DNA from: Candidatus Eisenbacteria bacterium
Lineage (GTDB): Bacteria > Desulfobacterota > Binatia > DP-6
Reading direction: 5' to 3'
Length of the DNA: 38,326 bases
NCBI GenBank assembly: GCA_035577985.1
Contig: DATJZY010000056.1
Location: 1 to 38,326 of the forward strand
A program made the position numbers and the translations under genes. A model generated the notes under the pieces. That model was not told the origin of the DNA. It did no database searches and was given only the letters and a program-made list of their open reading frames with translations. Below are positions 1 to 7,843 of this stretch, piece by piece. Position 1 is the stretch's first letter, and each line of letters starts with the position of its first letter.

Positions 1-592
1 CGTTCGGGGCCGGGACGCACTCGCCCACCGTCGTCGAGCAGCGCAGGCCATCCGCGCTCTTCCAGTTCGAGCGATCGGGATGGTCGGAGAGCGGGCCGCG
101 ACAGGCGGCGACGGGATCGGCGACGCCCGCTTTGCAGGGAATCGTGCCGCCGCGCCCGACGATCGCCACCAGATGCTCGCCGTCGCCGTAGGCCGACACC
201 GGCACCTGGCCATACCCCATGGCGAGCGACTCGCCGTTTCGCGTCAACATGAGCCGCTGGAGCGTGTTCGGATCGCCCGGGATCGTGTCCATCGTGAGCG
301 GCGGGACGCCGTCGGGTCGCACGAGCGGAATCGAGCCCTGCGAGTCGTCGTTGTGCTGCTGCGGGAAGCACACGGTGTCGAACACCTCGTCGGTGTCGCC
401 GAACAGGATGCGCAGCTCGCCGCCGTGCGCGACGGTCCAGCCGAGGTCCGTGCCGAAGAAGGCGAGGGTCGGCTGGGGCTTTACCGAGCCCGGGCCGGCC
501 AGCACGCCGACGATCTGTGGCGGCGCCGCGGTCTGCGCGAACGCGGCCGCTGAAACGAGCAGCAGTGTGGCGGCGGGGAGCTTCCCGGTCAT
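1..592 (-). CDS. Secreted DUF4185-like protein, 3' end beyond window
   Basis: The reading frame opens at an ATG at 592 and stays open to the window edge (197 codons seen). The N-terminus is a short signal peptide (MTGKLPAATLLLVSAAAFAQ), so the product is exported. The mature part begins with a stretch ending LRILFGDTDEVFDT, the 'tDlGw...g.l.ilFGDT' pattern typical of DUF4185, a five-bladed-propeller-like family often found near glycan-active exoproteins. Cysteines occur in the second half (IPCKAG, AACRG, GLRCST, GECVP), which suits an oxidised extracellular protein. The start overlaps the stop of the upstream TetR frame as ATGA, implying translational coupling. The function is unknown, and the family call rests on motif resemblance only. 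Confidence 0.7.
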   Translation of the reverse strand, partial: MTGKLPAATLLLVSAAAFAQTAAPPQIVGVLAGPGSVKPQPTLAFFGTDLGWTVAHGGELRILFGDTDEVFDTVCFPQQHNDDSQGSIPLVRPDGVPPLTMDTIPGDPNTLQRLMLTRNGESLAMGYGQVPVSAYGDGEHLVAIVGRGGTIPCKAGVADPVAACRGPLSDHPDRSNWKSADGLRCSTTVGECVPAPN

Positions 593-1265
593 CGTCGTCG
601 TCCTCGCGGTGGGCGCAGGCCGGCGACGATGAGATCGACGGCGCTGCGCACCAGTTCGTCGTGGTCGGCGCGCGAGCTGCGGTGCGCGCCGACGAAGAGC
701 TCCCGCGTGAGGCCGAAGTGCAGGAGCCAGATCACGTCTGCGGTGTGCGCGACGTCCAGGTCCCGGCGCAGCTCGCCCGAGCGGACGCCACGCGCGAGCA
801 GCGGCTCGAGGCCGGCGCGGTAGCCGCGCGAGAACTCGAGCTGCCCCTGCAGGCCCCCGGGGATGAGGCTGCCCGGATCCTCCGCGATGATGCGACGCAG
901 AAGCGGGTTCGCGCGCACGTAGTCGAGGGAGAGGCGGACCAACTCCCCGATCGACGCCGCGACGGACGTCCGATCGCACGGAGCTCCCGAACCGCCCGCG
1001 TCCACGCGTCGACGAGTCGCTCCCACACGGCCGCGAGGAGCGCTTCCTTCGAGACGTAGTGATCGTAGACGAGGCCCTTGGAGACGCCGGCCGCGGCGGC
1101 GATCTCGTCGACGGCGGTCTTCGCGAACCCGTGCGCGGCGAACTGCTTCTCGGCGGCGTCGAGAATGCGGGCGAGTCGGCGCTGCCTCCCGGCGGCGCGC
1201 TCCCCGGCCACCGCGGGGCGGCGCGGGGGTGCTCGCCGCGCGCGAGCCGGACGGCCAGCAGCCAT
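589..1265 (-). pseudogene. TetR-family regulator, split by a frameshift
   Basis: The N-terminal helix-turn-helix (ILDAAEKQFAAHGF, then GVSKGLVYDHYVSKEALLAA) is read in the frame starting at the ATG at 1265. The ligand-binding C-terminal half (SIGELVRLSLDYVRANPLLR through HFGLTRELFVGAH) is read in a different frame that ends at 589. The two frames meet near 945-975. Restoring one continuous product of about 225 aa needs one extra base or the loss of two. Without that change the N-terminal frame runs on into unrelated sequence. The stop overlaps the start of the DUF4185-like gene (ATGA), so the pair was probably an operon. It is either a real pseudogene or a sequencing/assembly indel in GC-rich sequence. 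Confidence 0.75.
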
Positions 1266-1314
1266 GCGCCGAATCTGACTGAGTGGGCGCAAGCGGTCAA
1301 TTTGGATTGCGACG

Positions 1315-1971
1315 CTATTCCGCGCGACCCGGCGCGACGTACTGGGCCACGAGCGTCGCCACGAGCACGGCCACGTAGAGCTGCCCCACGACGCCTTCGA
1401 GACTGGCCAGGGCACGCGCCAGTCGCTCGATGGGGAGGACATCGCCGTAGCCGGTGGTCGTGAGCGTGATCAGGCTCAGATACATGAGGTCGTCGAGCGC
1501 GACGCTCGTGTCGGGCGCGACGGCTCGGAACGACCCGGGAAACGCCAGCTCGACCGCGGCGTAGGTGAAGGCCCACAGCACCGCGAGGAGAAGATACCCG
1601 CACATGGCTCCCACGAGGTGATTGATCGTGACCCGGCTGCGCGTGAGGACCTCCCGGAGACAGATCGTGGTGCTCAGGAGACAGAACGCCCACGCCATGG
1701 AGATCCACGCCGCCGTGGCGATCGCGCCCGGATGCAGGAGCGTCCATGCGGAGGTGGCGCACACCGCTGCGACGAGACCGGTGCCCAGACGAAGCCACAG
1801 ACCCGACGACGCGAGCGTTCCGGTCGCCACCAGAACGAGAACGCAGAATCCGAGCGGACCCAGCATCGGGACGCGCCCCGCGATCTGCTCCGCCAGCGGC
1901 ACGCCGACGAGTAGGACGAGCAGCCCAGCGAACAGAAAGACGAAGTTCGCTTCCCGGATCCCCACCCGCAT
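1315..1971 (-). CDS. Two-TM-type potassium channel (Ion_trans_2)
   Basis: This is a 218-aa integral membrane protein. The selectivity filter is plainly visible near residues 171-181 (TLTTTGYGDVLP, matching the TxGYGD potassium signature), preceded by a pore helix (DDLMYLSLIT) and followed by a final membrane helix (VVGQLYVAVLVATLVAQYVA). Four additional hydrophobic segments lie N-terminal (for example FVFLFAGLLVLLVGVPLA and FCVLVLVATGTLASSG), so the topology is about six helices with a single pore loop. There is no cytoplasmic RCK or cyclic-nucleotide domain. The start has a purine-rich stretch (AGGGGCAG) upstream. It reads in the same direction as the TetR remnant but has its own spacing, so an operon link is uncertain. 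Confidence 0.88.
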   Translation of the reverse strand: MRVGIREANFVFLFAGLLVLLVGVPLAEQIAGRVPMLGPLGFCVLVLVATGTLASSGLWLRLGTGLVAAVCATSAWTLLHPGAIATAAWISMAWAFCLLSTTICLREVLTRSRVTINHLVGAMCGYLLLAVLWAFTYAAVELAFPGSFRAVAPDTSVALDDLMYLSLITLTTTGYGDVLPIERLARALASLEGVVGQLYVAVLVATLVAQYVAPGRAE

Positions 1972-2068
1972 CGCCGTCTGCCCCTGTGTATCGTTCGTCG
2001 GCCGGGTCGGACAACCAACGCGGCTCGGGCTGCGGTGCGCGGCCCTTCATCGGGCCGGCTGTCGATCG

Positions 2069-2317
2069 TCAGCGCCCGCGGAGGCGGCGGTAGAGCTGCG
2101 CGAGCCTCGTTCCCAACGTCGGGAGGCACGATTGCGCGTGGACGCGCTGGGCTTCGGGATCGCGACGGATGAGGAGATTGCAGGACGCGCACACGACGTG
2201 GCGTGCGGCCTGTTCTCCGAACAGGTCGTCGGAGTCGTACCTGTCGTCGAACCTTCTCGGCTGCACCGCAGGGTGTGGCATGACGTCTCTTGGTGGAAGG
2301 CGCTTCGCAAGACGCAT
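2069..2317 (-). CDS. Small Cys/His-motif protein (putative zinc-binding)
   Basis: The product is 82 aa and was not recognised as a known family. In its centre it has VVCASCNLLIRRD followed by RVHAQSCLP, a C-x2-C...H-x3-C arrangement that could bind one zinc ion. The first third is charged and proline-rich, with no signal peptide or membrane segment. The ATG at 2317 was chosen because it gives a compact protein; an in-frame extension upstream adds low-complexity Arg/Thr-rich sequence. It lies between the channel gene and the large exoprotein and has no obvious partner. It could be a chance ORF, and the spaced Cys/His residues are the main argument that it is real. Confidence 0.45.
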   Translation of the reverse strand: MRLAKRLPPRDVMPHPAVQPRRFDDRYDSDDLFGEQAARHVVCASCNLLIRRDPEAQRVHAQSCLPTLGTRLAQLYRRLRGR

Positions 2318-2590
2318 GCCGTCCGACGCGCAGGCGCCCGGCGCGGTCGATATGAACGCGTTCGCCCCACGGGACGGGGCCTAGGTCCGCCCGTTCAGAT
2401 CCCGCTGCGCCGCCAGCGCGAATCGACCCTCGTCCGCTGGTGCCGCCGTTCGCGTCAGGACGCGCTCACAAGTGACGCAGTTGGCACATACGGCCTTGGC
2501 AGGCGCAAAGGGTTGTCCTTGCGCTAGGCGCCCAGATTCCAAGGTTTCCCTTGTCCCACCGACGCACCCTGTGTCATCGTCCGACCTTCG

Positions 2591-5500
2591 ATGAGGGCGG
2601 CCTGGTCCAGGAGCCTCGCGGTCGCGGCCGTGCTGCTGCTTCCGGTCGCCGGCCGTTCGCAGAACTGCGCGCAGACGTCGATCGGACGCGTGCCGCTGAC
2701 GGATCTCGGCACGGGCCTCTACCTGGGGCAGTTCCAGGGCGGTCTGTACCCCGGTGGATCGAATGCGATGCCGCCGGCGCACCTGGCCGCCGGGCTCGCC
2801 GCGGCGGCGCAGATCGTGCCCCGTAATCTGGCGGGCGTGCCCGACGCGCAGAACGGCAAGATCGTCCTTCTGGCGGTCGGCATGTCGAACGCGGCCGGCG
2901 AGTTCTGCATCCCGGTGGGCACCACGGACTGTTGGCCGGAGTCCTTCATGGGACAGGCGGCACTGGACCCCGCGGTGAACCACGCCACGCTCGTGATGAT
3001 AAACGGCGCGCGACCGCAGCAGGACGCCAAGACGTGGGTCGATCCGCGCGGGGCGAACTACGACGCTGTCGCCGCTCTCCTCGCGGCACAGGGCCTCGCC
3101 GAGGCTCAGGTCCAGGCGGTGTGGCTGAAGGAAGCCGACATCAATCCACCCGTGACGCTGCCGAACGAGAACGCCGACGCTCGCGTGCTCGAGGGTCGGC
3201 TCGGGAGCGTCGCGCGCGCCCTCAAGACGCGCTACCCGAACCTCCGTCAGATCTTCTTCTCGACCCGCATATATGCGGGCTACACGGTCACGCCGCTCAG
3301 CCCCGAGCCATCCGCGTACGAGGGCGGGTTCGGCGTGAAGTGGCTGATCGAATCGCAGATCGACCAGATGGCGACACCGCTCAACCCCATCGATCCGGTC
3401 GCCGGCGACGTCGACGATACCACCGTCGCGCCCTGGCTCGGGTGGGGCCCCTACCTCTGGGCCGACGGCACGACGCCGCGTTCGGACGGTCTCACGTGGG
3501 ACTGCAGCGAGTTCCTGGTGAACGAGGGCGCGCACCTCCAGCAGTTCGCCATCCGCAAGGTCGGCGCGATGCTGCTCGACTTCCTGAAGACGTCCCCCGT
3601 GACCCAGACCTGGTTTCCCGCCGTCCCTGCGAGCGACCCGCAGGCGCCCACGGTGACGATCGCCGCGCCCGTCGACGGGACGGTCGCGCAGCCCGGCGAC
3701 GCCGTCACCTTCACCGCGAGCGCGACCGATGCCGAGGACGGAGACCTGAACGCGAGCCTCGTCTGGACCTCGAGCATCGACGGACCCATCGGAACCGGAA
3801 GCAGCTTCACGACGTCGACGTTGTCGCTGGGGACGCACTGGATCACGGCGTCGGTCGTCGACGGCTCCGGGCGCACCGGCTTGCAGACGATCCACGTGAG
3901 CGTGCCGGCGGCGACCGCCGCCTTCCGCTCGATCGGAACGGAGGACGGCTACGTGGCCGAGTCGCCGCCCGGCAGCGGCCTGGGGGGATACGTCTATCCA
4001 ACCTTCACGACGCTCCACGTCGGCGACCAGGTGAACGGCGGCCAGGTGAAGATGGTGCTCTCGTTCGACACGTCATCGCTTCCCGACGACGCGATGATCC
4101 TCGGTGCAAGGCTTCGACTGAGGCGCGTGGGCTACTACGGCTCGAGCGGCTTCGACTCGTTGGGGCGCCTGCTCGTCGACGTGCAGACGGGCAGCTTCGG
4201 CGGCAATGCCGCCCTGCAGACGAGCGACTTCCAGGCGGCGGCGACGGCGCCCGCGGTGGGATCGTTGAACGACCCGGTGACCAACGGCGATCTCTGGTCG
4301 ATCGGATCGCTCGACGCCGCGGGTCTCGCGGCGATCAACAAGACCGGACGGACGCAAGTCCGGATCGGCTTCGAGCTTCCCGGCAACGCGAATGGAGTCG
4401 CCGACCGAACCCTGTACGCCTCGGGGGATGATCCGACTGCGACCCAGCAACCCGAGCTCGACGTGACGTATCTCTCGTCGTCGCCCGTGACGACGAGCAC
4501 GACGACGACAACCACCGTGGTGCCCACGACGACCAGCACGAGCTCGACGACGGTCGCGAGCACCAGCAGCACGACCGCCACCTCGATGCCGACGACCACC
4601 AGCACTTCGACCATGCCCATCAGCACGACGACCACCACCACCTCGTCGTCCACCACCACGACGACGCTCGCCGGCTCCACGGTGACGATCGCGCTCCGGT
4701 CGATCGGGGCCGAGGACGGCAGCCTGGGCGAATCGGCGCCCGGGAGCGGCGTCGGCGGCAGCGTCAACGCGACCAGCACGACCATGCAGGTCGGCGATCA
4801 GGCGAACAACGCGCAGTCCAGGGTGATCGCGTCGTTCGACACCTCCACGATCCCCGCCGGCGCGTCGATCGTGTCGGCGACACTCCGCCTGAACCGCGTC
4901 GGCCTCTCCGGCGCGAACCCGTTCGGGACGCTGGGCCGGCTGCTGGCCGACGTCCAGACCGGCGGCTTCGGCGGCAGCGCCGCGCTGCAGCCGAGCGACT
5001 TCCAGGCGGCGGCGACCGCATCGGCGTCGGTGTCGCTGAGCAACCCCGCCGCGAACGGCGCCTGGTCGACGGGGACGCTCGACGCCGCGGGCCTGGCGGC
5101 GATCAATCGAACCGGGCGCACCCAGGTACGCCTTGCGTTCGAGGTGCACGACAACGCGAATGCTTTCTCCGATCGCATTCAGTTCGCCACGGGAGAGAAC
5201 GCGGACGCGAGCCTGTGGCCCGAGCTCGACGTCACGTACTCCGTCCCCGCGACGACCACGAGCACCGTACCGACGACGAGCACGACGACGGAGGCAAGCA
5301 GCACGACGACGATCTCGACGTCGTCGAGCAGCACCACGGGCCCAACCAACACGTCCGTCCCGGAGACGACGAGCACGTCGACGACGGTGCCGGCCTCGAC
5401 GACGACCACCTCCACCTCCTCGTCGACCACCACGACGACCATCGGCGGCACGCCGGTGACGCTCGTGCTGCGGTCGATCGGCACCGAGGACGGTGTCGTG

Positions 5501-6022
5501 GGTGAGTCCACACCGGGCAGCGGCGTAGGGGGCAGCACGATCGCGACGGGTACGACCATGCAGGTCGGCGATCAGGCGAACAACGCGCAGTCCAGGGTGA
5601 TCGCGTCCTTCGACACGTCCACGATCCCCGCCGGCGCGACGATCGTCGCCGCGACGCTGCGCCTGAATCGGGTGGGGATCGCGGGCACGAATCCGTTCGG
5701 GACCCTCGGGCGCCTGCTCGCCGACGTGCAGACGGGCGGCTTCGGCGGCAACGCCGCGCTCCAGGCGGGCGACTTCCAGGCGGCGGCGACCGCGCCGGCG
5801 TCGGCCTCGCTGAGCAACCCTGCGACGAACGGCGCCTGGTCGGCCGGGACGCTCGACGCGGCGGGCCTCGCGGCGATCAACCGAACCGGGCGAACCCAGG
5901 TGCGGCTCGCGTTCGAGGTGCACGACAACGCGAACGGGATCTCCGATCGCATCCAGTTCGCGACGGGCGAGCACACCGATGCGAGCCTGTGGCCCGAGTT
6001 GGACGTGACGTACTCGCAGTGA
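2591..6022 (+). CDS. Large exoprotein: SGNH-like head, Ig/PKD-like domain, three CBM96/DNRLRE-like repeats
   Basis: This 1143-aa protein starts with a signal peptide (residues 1-23, LAVAAVLLLPVAGRSQ). Residues 24-345 form a domain with VLLAVGMSNAAGEF near 97 and NEGAHLQQFAIRKVG near 312. These resemble block I and the C-terminal His region of SGNH-type esterases, although the standard GDSL sequence is absent. Residues 352-436 look like a PKD/Ig-like domain (DAEDGDLNASLVWTSS...GTHWITASVVDGSG). Three copies of a CBM96/DNRLRE-like beta-sandwich follow at about 440-631, 697-885 and 955-1143, each beginning RSIGxEDG and containing SFDTSxxP and LRLxRVG. Copies 2 and 3 are almost identical. Thr/Ser linkers of about 65-70 residues join the copies. 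CBM96 was first described in an alginate-binding context, so glycan binding is a reasonable inference, while enzymatic activity is not shown. Confidence 0.8.
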   Translation: MRAAWSRSLAVAAVLLLPVAGRSQNCAQTSIGRVPLTDLGTGLYLGQFQGGLYPGGSNAMPPAHLAAGLAAAAQIVPRNLAGVPDAQNGKIVLLAVGMSNAAGEFCIPVGTTDCWPESFMGQAALDPAVNHATLVMINGARPQQDAKTWVDPRGANYDAVAALLAAQGLAEAQVQAVWLKEADINPPVTLPNENADARVLEGRLGSVARALKTRYPNLRQIFFSTRIYAGYTVTPLSPEPSAYEGGFGVKWLIESQIDQMATPLNPIDPVAGDVDDTTVAPWLGWGPYLWADGTTPRSDGLTWDCSEFLVNEGAHLQQFAIRKVGAMLLDFLKTSPVTQTWFPAVPASDPQAPTVTIAAPVDGTVAQPGDAVTFTASATDAEDGDLNASLVWTSSIDGPIGTGSSFTTSTLSLGTHWITASVVDGSGRTGLQTIHVSVPAATAAFRSIGTEDGYVAESPPGSGLGGYVYPTFTTLHVGDQVNGGQVKMVLSFDTSSLPDDAMILGARLRLRRVGYYGSSGFDSLGRLLVDVQTGSFGGNAALQTSDFQAAATAPAVGSLNDPVTNGDLWSIGSLDAAGLAAINKTGRTQVRIGFELPGNANGVADRTLYASGDDPTATQQPELDVTYLSSSPVTTSTTTTTTVVPTTTSTSSTTVASTSSTTATSMPTTTSTSTMPISTTTTTTSSSTTTTTLAGSTVTIALRSIGAEDGSLGESAPGSGVGGSVNATSTTMQVGDQANNAQSRVIASFDTSTIPAGASIVSATLRLNRVGLSGANPFGTLGRLLADVQTGGFGGSAALQPSDFQAAATASASVSLSNPAANGAWSTGTLDAAGLAAINRTGRTQVRLAFEVHDNANAFSDRIQFATGENADASLWPELDVTYSVPATTTSTVPTTSTTTEASSTTTISTSSSSTTGPTNTSVPETTSTSTTVPASTTTTSTSSSTTTTTIGGTPVTLVLRSIGTEDGVVGESTPGSGVGGSTIATGTTMQVGDQANNAQSRVIASFDTSTIPAGATIVAATLRLNRVGIAGTNPFGTLGRLLADVQTGGFGGNAALQAGDFQAAATAPASASLSNPATNGAWSAGTLDAAGLAAINRTGRTQVRLAFEVHDNANGISDRIQFATGEHTDASLWPELDVTYSQ
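3911..6019. repeat. Three intragenic CBM96/DNRLRE repeats with Thr/Ser spacers
   Basis: Repeat units begin near 3911, 4682 and 5456. Units 2 and 3 are offset by exactly 774 bp (258 codons) and share long identical stretches, for example from 4781 and 5555 onward (ACCATGCAGGTCGGCGATCA and beyond, about 50 bp without a difference). Unit 1 is clearly more diverged. The spacers at about 4490-4680 and 5250-5450 are built from ACG/ACC/AGC codons and could expand or shrink by slippage. The pattern suggests an old duplication (unit 1 versus the rest) and a recent one (2 versus 3). Confidence 0.88.
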
Positions 6023-6156
6023 GCGCTCGCCGCGAGGGGCGCTCGGGTCCCCCGGATGTCCGCGAGTTGGAACAGCTCGTCGGCTGGGCAGAAGAGGACT
6101 GGACGGCAGCGAGGCGGGCCTTGTATGCCCCTTGCATGCCGGGGGAAGGACTCACG

Positions 6157-7695
6157 ATGTTTCGGTTCGGCCGGCTCGCGGTGATCGCCGTCCTCTCTGC
6201 CGCCCTTCTTCCCGCCGGCGGGTCCGCTGCAACGTACTACGTCGATTGCAGTCGCGGCACGAACGGCAACGGCTCCGCGACGAACCCGTGGAACTCGTTG
6301 GCCACCGTCTCGAGTCGACCCTTCGCACCGGGGGACACGGTTCTGTTCGAGCGGGGCACGACGTGCAATGGGGCCCTTCTCTTCCGGCGCGCCGGCACGG
6401 CGGCCAGCCGCATCACGATCGGCGCCAACGGCACCGGTCCCGCGCCGATCATCAACGGCGCGGGAAACCCCGCTGCCGTCAGGCTCACGAACCCGTCCTA
6501 CGTGACCGTGCAGGATCTCGAGATCGCGAACAGCGCCCGCTACGGCCTGTTCGCCACCTCGTCCACGACCGCGACGGTGAACGGCCTCCAGATCCGGAAT
6601 CTCGTCGTCCACCACGTCACCGGTTCTGCGATGGATGGGAAGGCGACGGGCCTCGTCCTCGTGATGCCCGGCGTCTCGGGTTCGCGGTTCAACGACGTGC
6701 TGATCGAGGGGGTCACGGCATACGACACCAGCCTGTGGGCGGGGATCCTCGTGCACGGCGAGTACCTCACCGGCGACCGGCAGTGGGCGCGTCACGCCCA
6801 GGAGCTCGCCCGTCGCAGCACGAACATCATGATCCTCGGCTGCACGGTGCACGACACGCAAGGCGACGGCATCGCCACCTACATGGCGAGCCACGTCGTC
6901 ATGGCGGGCAACGTCGTCTACCGCTCCGGAATGCAGCCGATCCAGACCATCGCAACGCCGAATGCGATCTGGAGCTGGGCGAGCAACGACGTGCTCGTCC
7001 ACGGCAACGAGGCCTACGACAATCATTCGCCCGGCGCCGACGGCGGTGCCTTCGACATCGATTACTACAGCGCCGACACGACCGTGCAGTACAACTACGC
7101 GCACGACAATCAGGCGTACTGCATCGCGGTCTTCGGGGCCGAGCGCACGAGCACCGTCAATTCGATCGTCCGCTACAACGTGTGCGCCAACAACGGGCGC
7201 ATGGGGACCGGCGACGGCGCGGAGGAGATCTACTTCGCGACCTGGAACTCGGGACGGATCGACGGCGCGCAGGTGTACAACAACACCGTGTATCCGACGG
7301 CGCGCGGCGCCGTCGGAACGCCCTCGTGGGCGCCGAGGCCCTCGTTCGGCACGCTGCCGCTCCTGTTCGAGAACAACCTGGTGGTGTCGACGGTGGCGAA
7401 CGTCCTCGGCTCGGGCATGACGAACGTCCCGTTCCAGCGCGACTACAACCTGTATCGGTACACGGCGGGAGCCGTCGCCGGCGACGAGCCGCACTCCCTC
7501 TATGGCCTCGATCCCCTGGTGGACGGCCTCGGCTACCACGACGTCGGCCGGCCCGTGACCGAATGGACGCTGCTCCCGGGCTCGCCCGCCATCGATCGCG
7601 GCACGGTCATCACGGGCGCGCCGGCGACCGACTTCTACGGCAACGACGTCCCGCGCGGGCTCGCGCCGGACATCGGAGCCCACGAGGCGCAGTGA
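6157..7695 (+). CDS. Secreted right-handed parallel beta-helix protein
   Basis: The ATG at 6157 was chosen because it follows GGGGAAGGA at ideal spacing and opens a signal peptide (MFRFGRLAVIAVLSAALLPA). Earlier in-frame starts give unrelated N-terminal residues. The mature protein (about 485 aa) starts AATYYVDCSRGTNGNGSAT, the usual entry strand of pectate-lyase-like exoproteins. It then shows beta-helix rungs (YVTVQDLEIANSARYGLFA, TNIMILGCTVHDTQGDGIA, TTVQYNYAHDNQAYCIAVF). The C-terminus GSPAIDRG...APDIGAHEA is the common closing motif of such proteins. The family includes polysaccharide lyases and epimerases, but I see no sequence that fixes a catalytic class. It follows the CBM96-like gene in the same direction with about 130 bp between, so co-expression is possible. 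Confidence 0.85.
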   Translation: MFRFGRLAVIAVLSAALLPAGGSAATYYVDCSRGTNGNGSATNPWNSLATVSSRPFAPGDTVLFERGTTCNGALLFRRAGTAASRITIGANGTGPAPIINGAGNPAAVRLTNPSYVTVQDLEIANSARYGLFATSSTTATVNGLQIRNLVVHHVTGSAMDGKATGLVLVMPGVSGSRFNDVLIEGVTAYDTSLWAGILVHGEYLTGDRQWARHAQELARRSTNIMILGCTVHDTQGDGIATYMASHVVMAGNVVYRSGMQPIQTIATPNAIWSWASNDVLVHGNEAYDNHSPGADGGAFDIDYYSADTTVQYNYAHDNQAYCIAVFGAERTSTVNSIVRYNVCANNGRMGTGDGAEEIYFATWNSGRIDGAQVYNNTVYPTARGAVGTPSWAPRPSFGTLPLLFENNLVVSTVANVLGSGMTNVPFQRDYNLYRYTAGAVAGDEPHSLYGLDPLVDGLGYHDVGRPVTEWTLLPGSPAIDRGTVITGAPATDFYGNDVPRGLAPDIGAHEAQ

Positions 7696-7843
7696 GCCCG
7701 CGCCGGGCGAGCTGCGGTCCGCGTCACCTGGAATTCTCTTGACCCGTCGGGTCCCACCCGTACACTTCACCGTCGAGTCGATCATCGCCCAGATCGAGAC
7801 ATGGTGTGGCGGCCCTTGCGGCCCGATGATCCGGAGACCTTCC

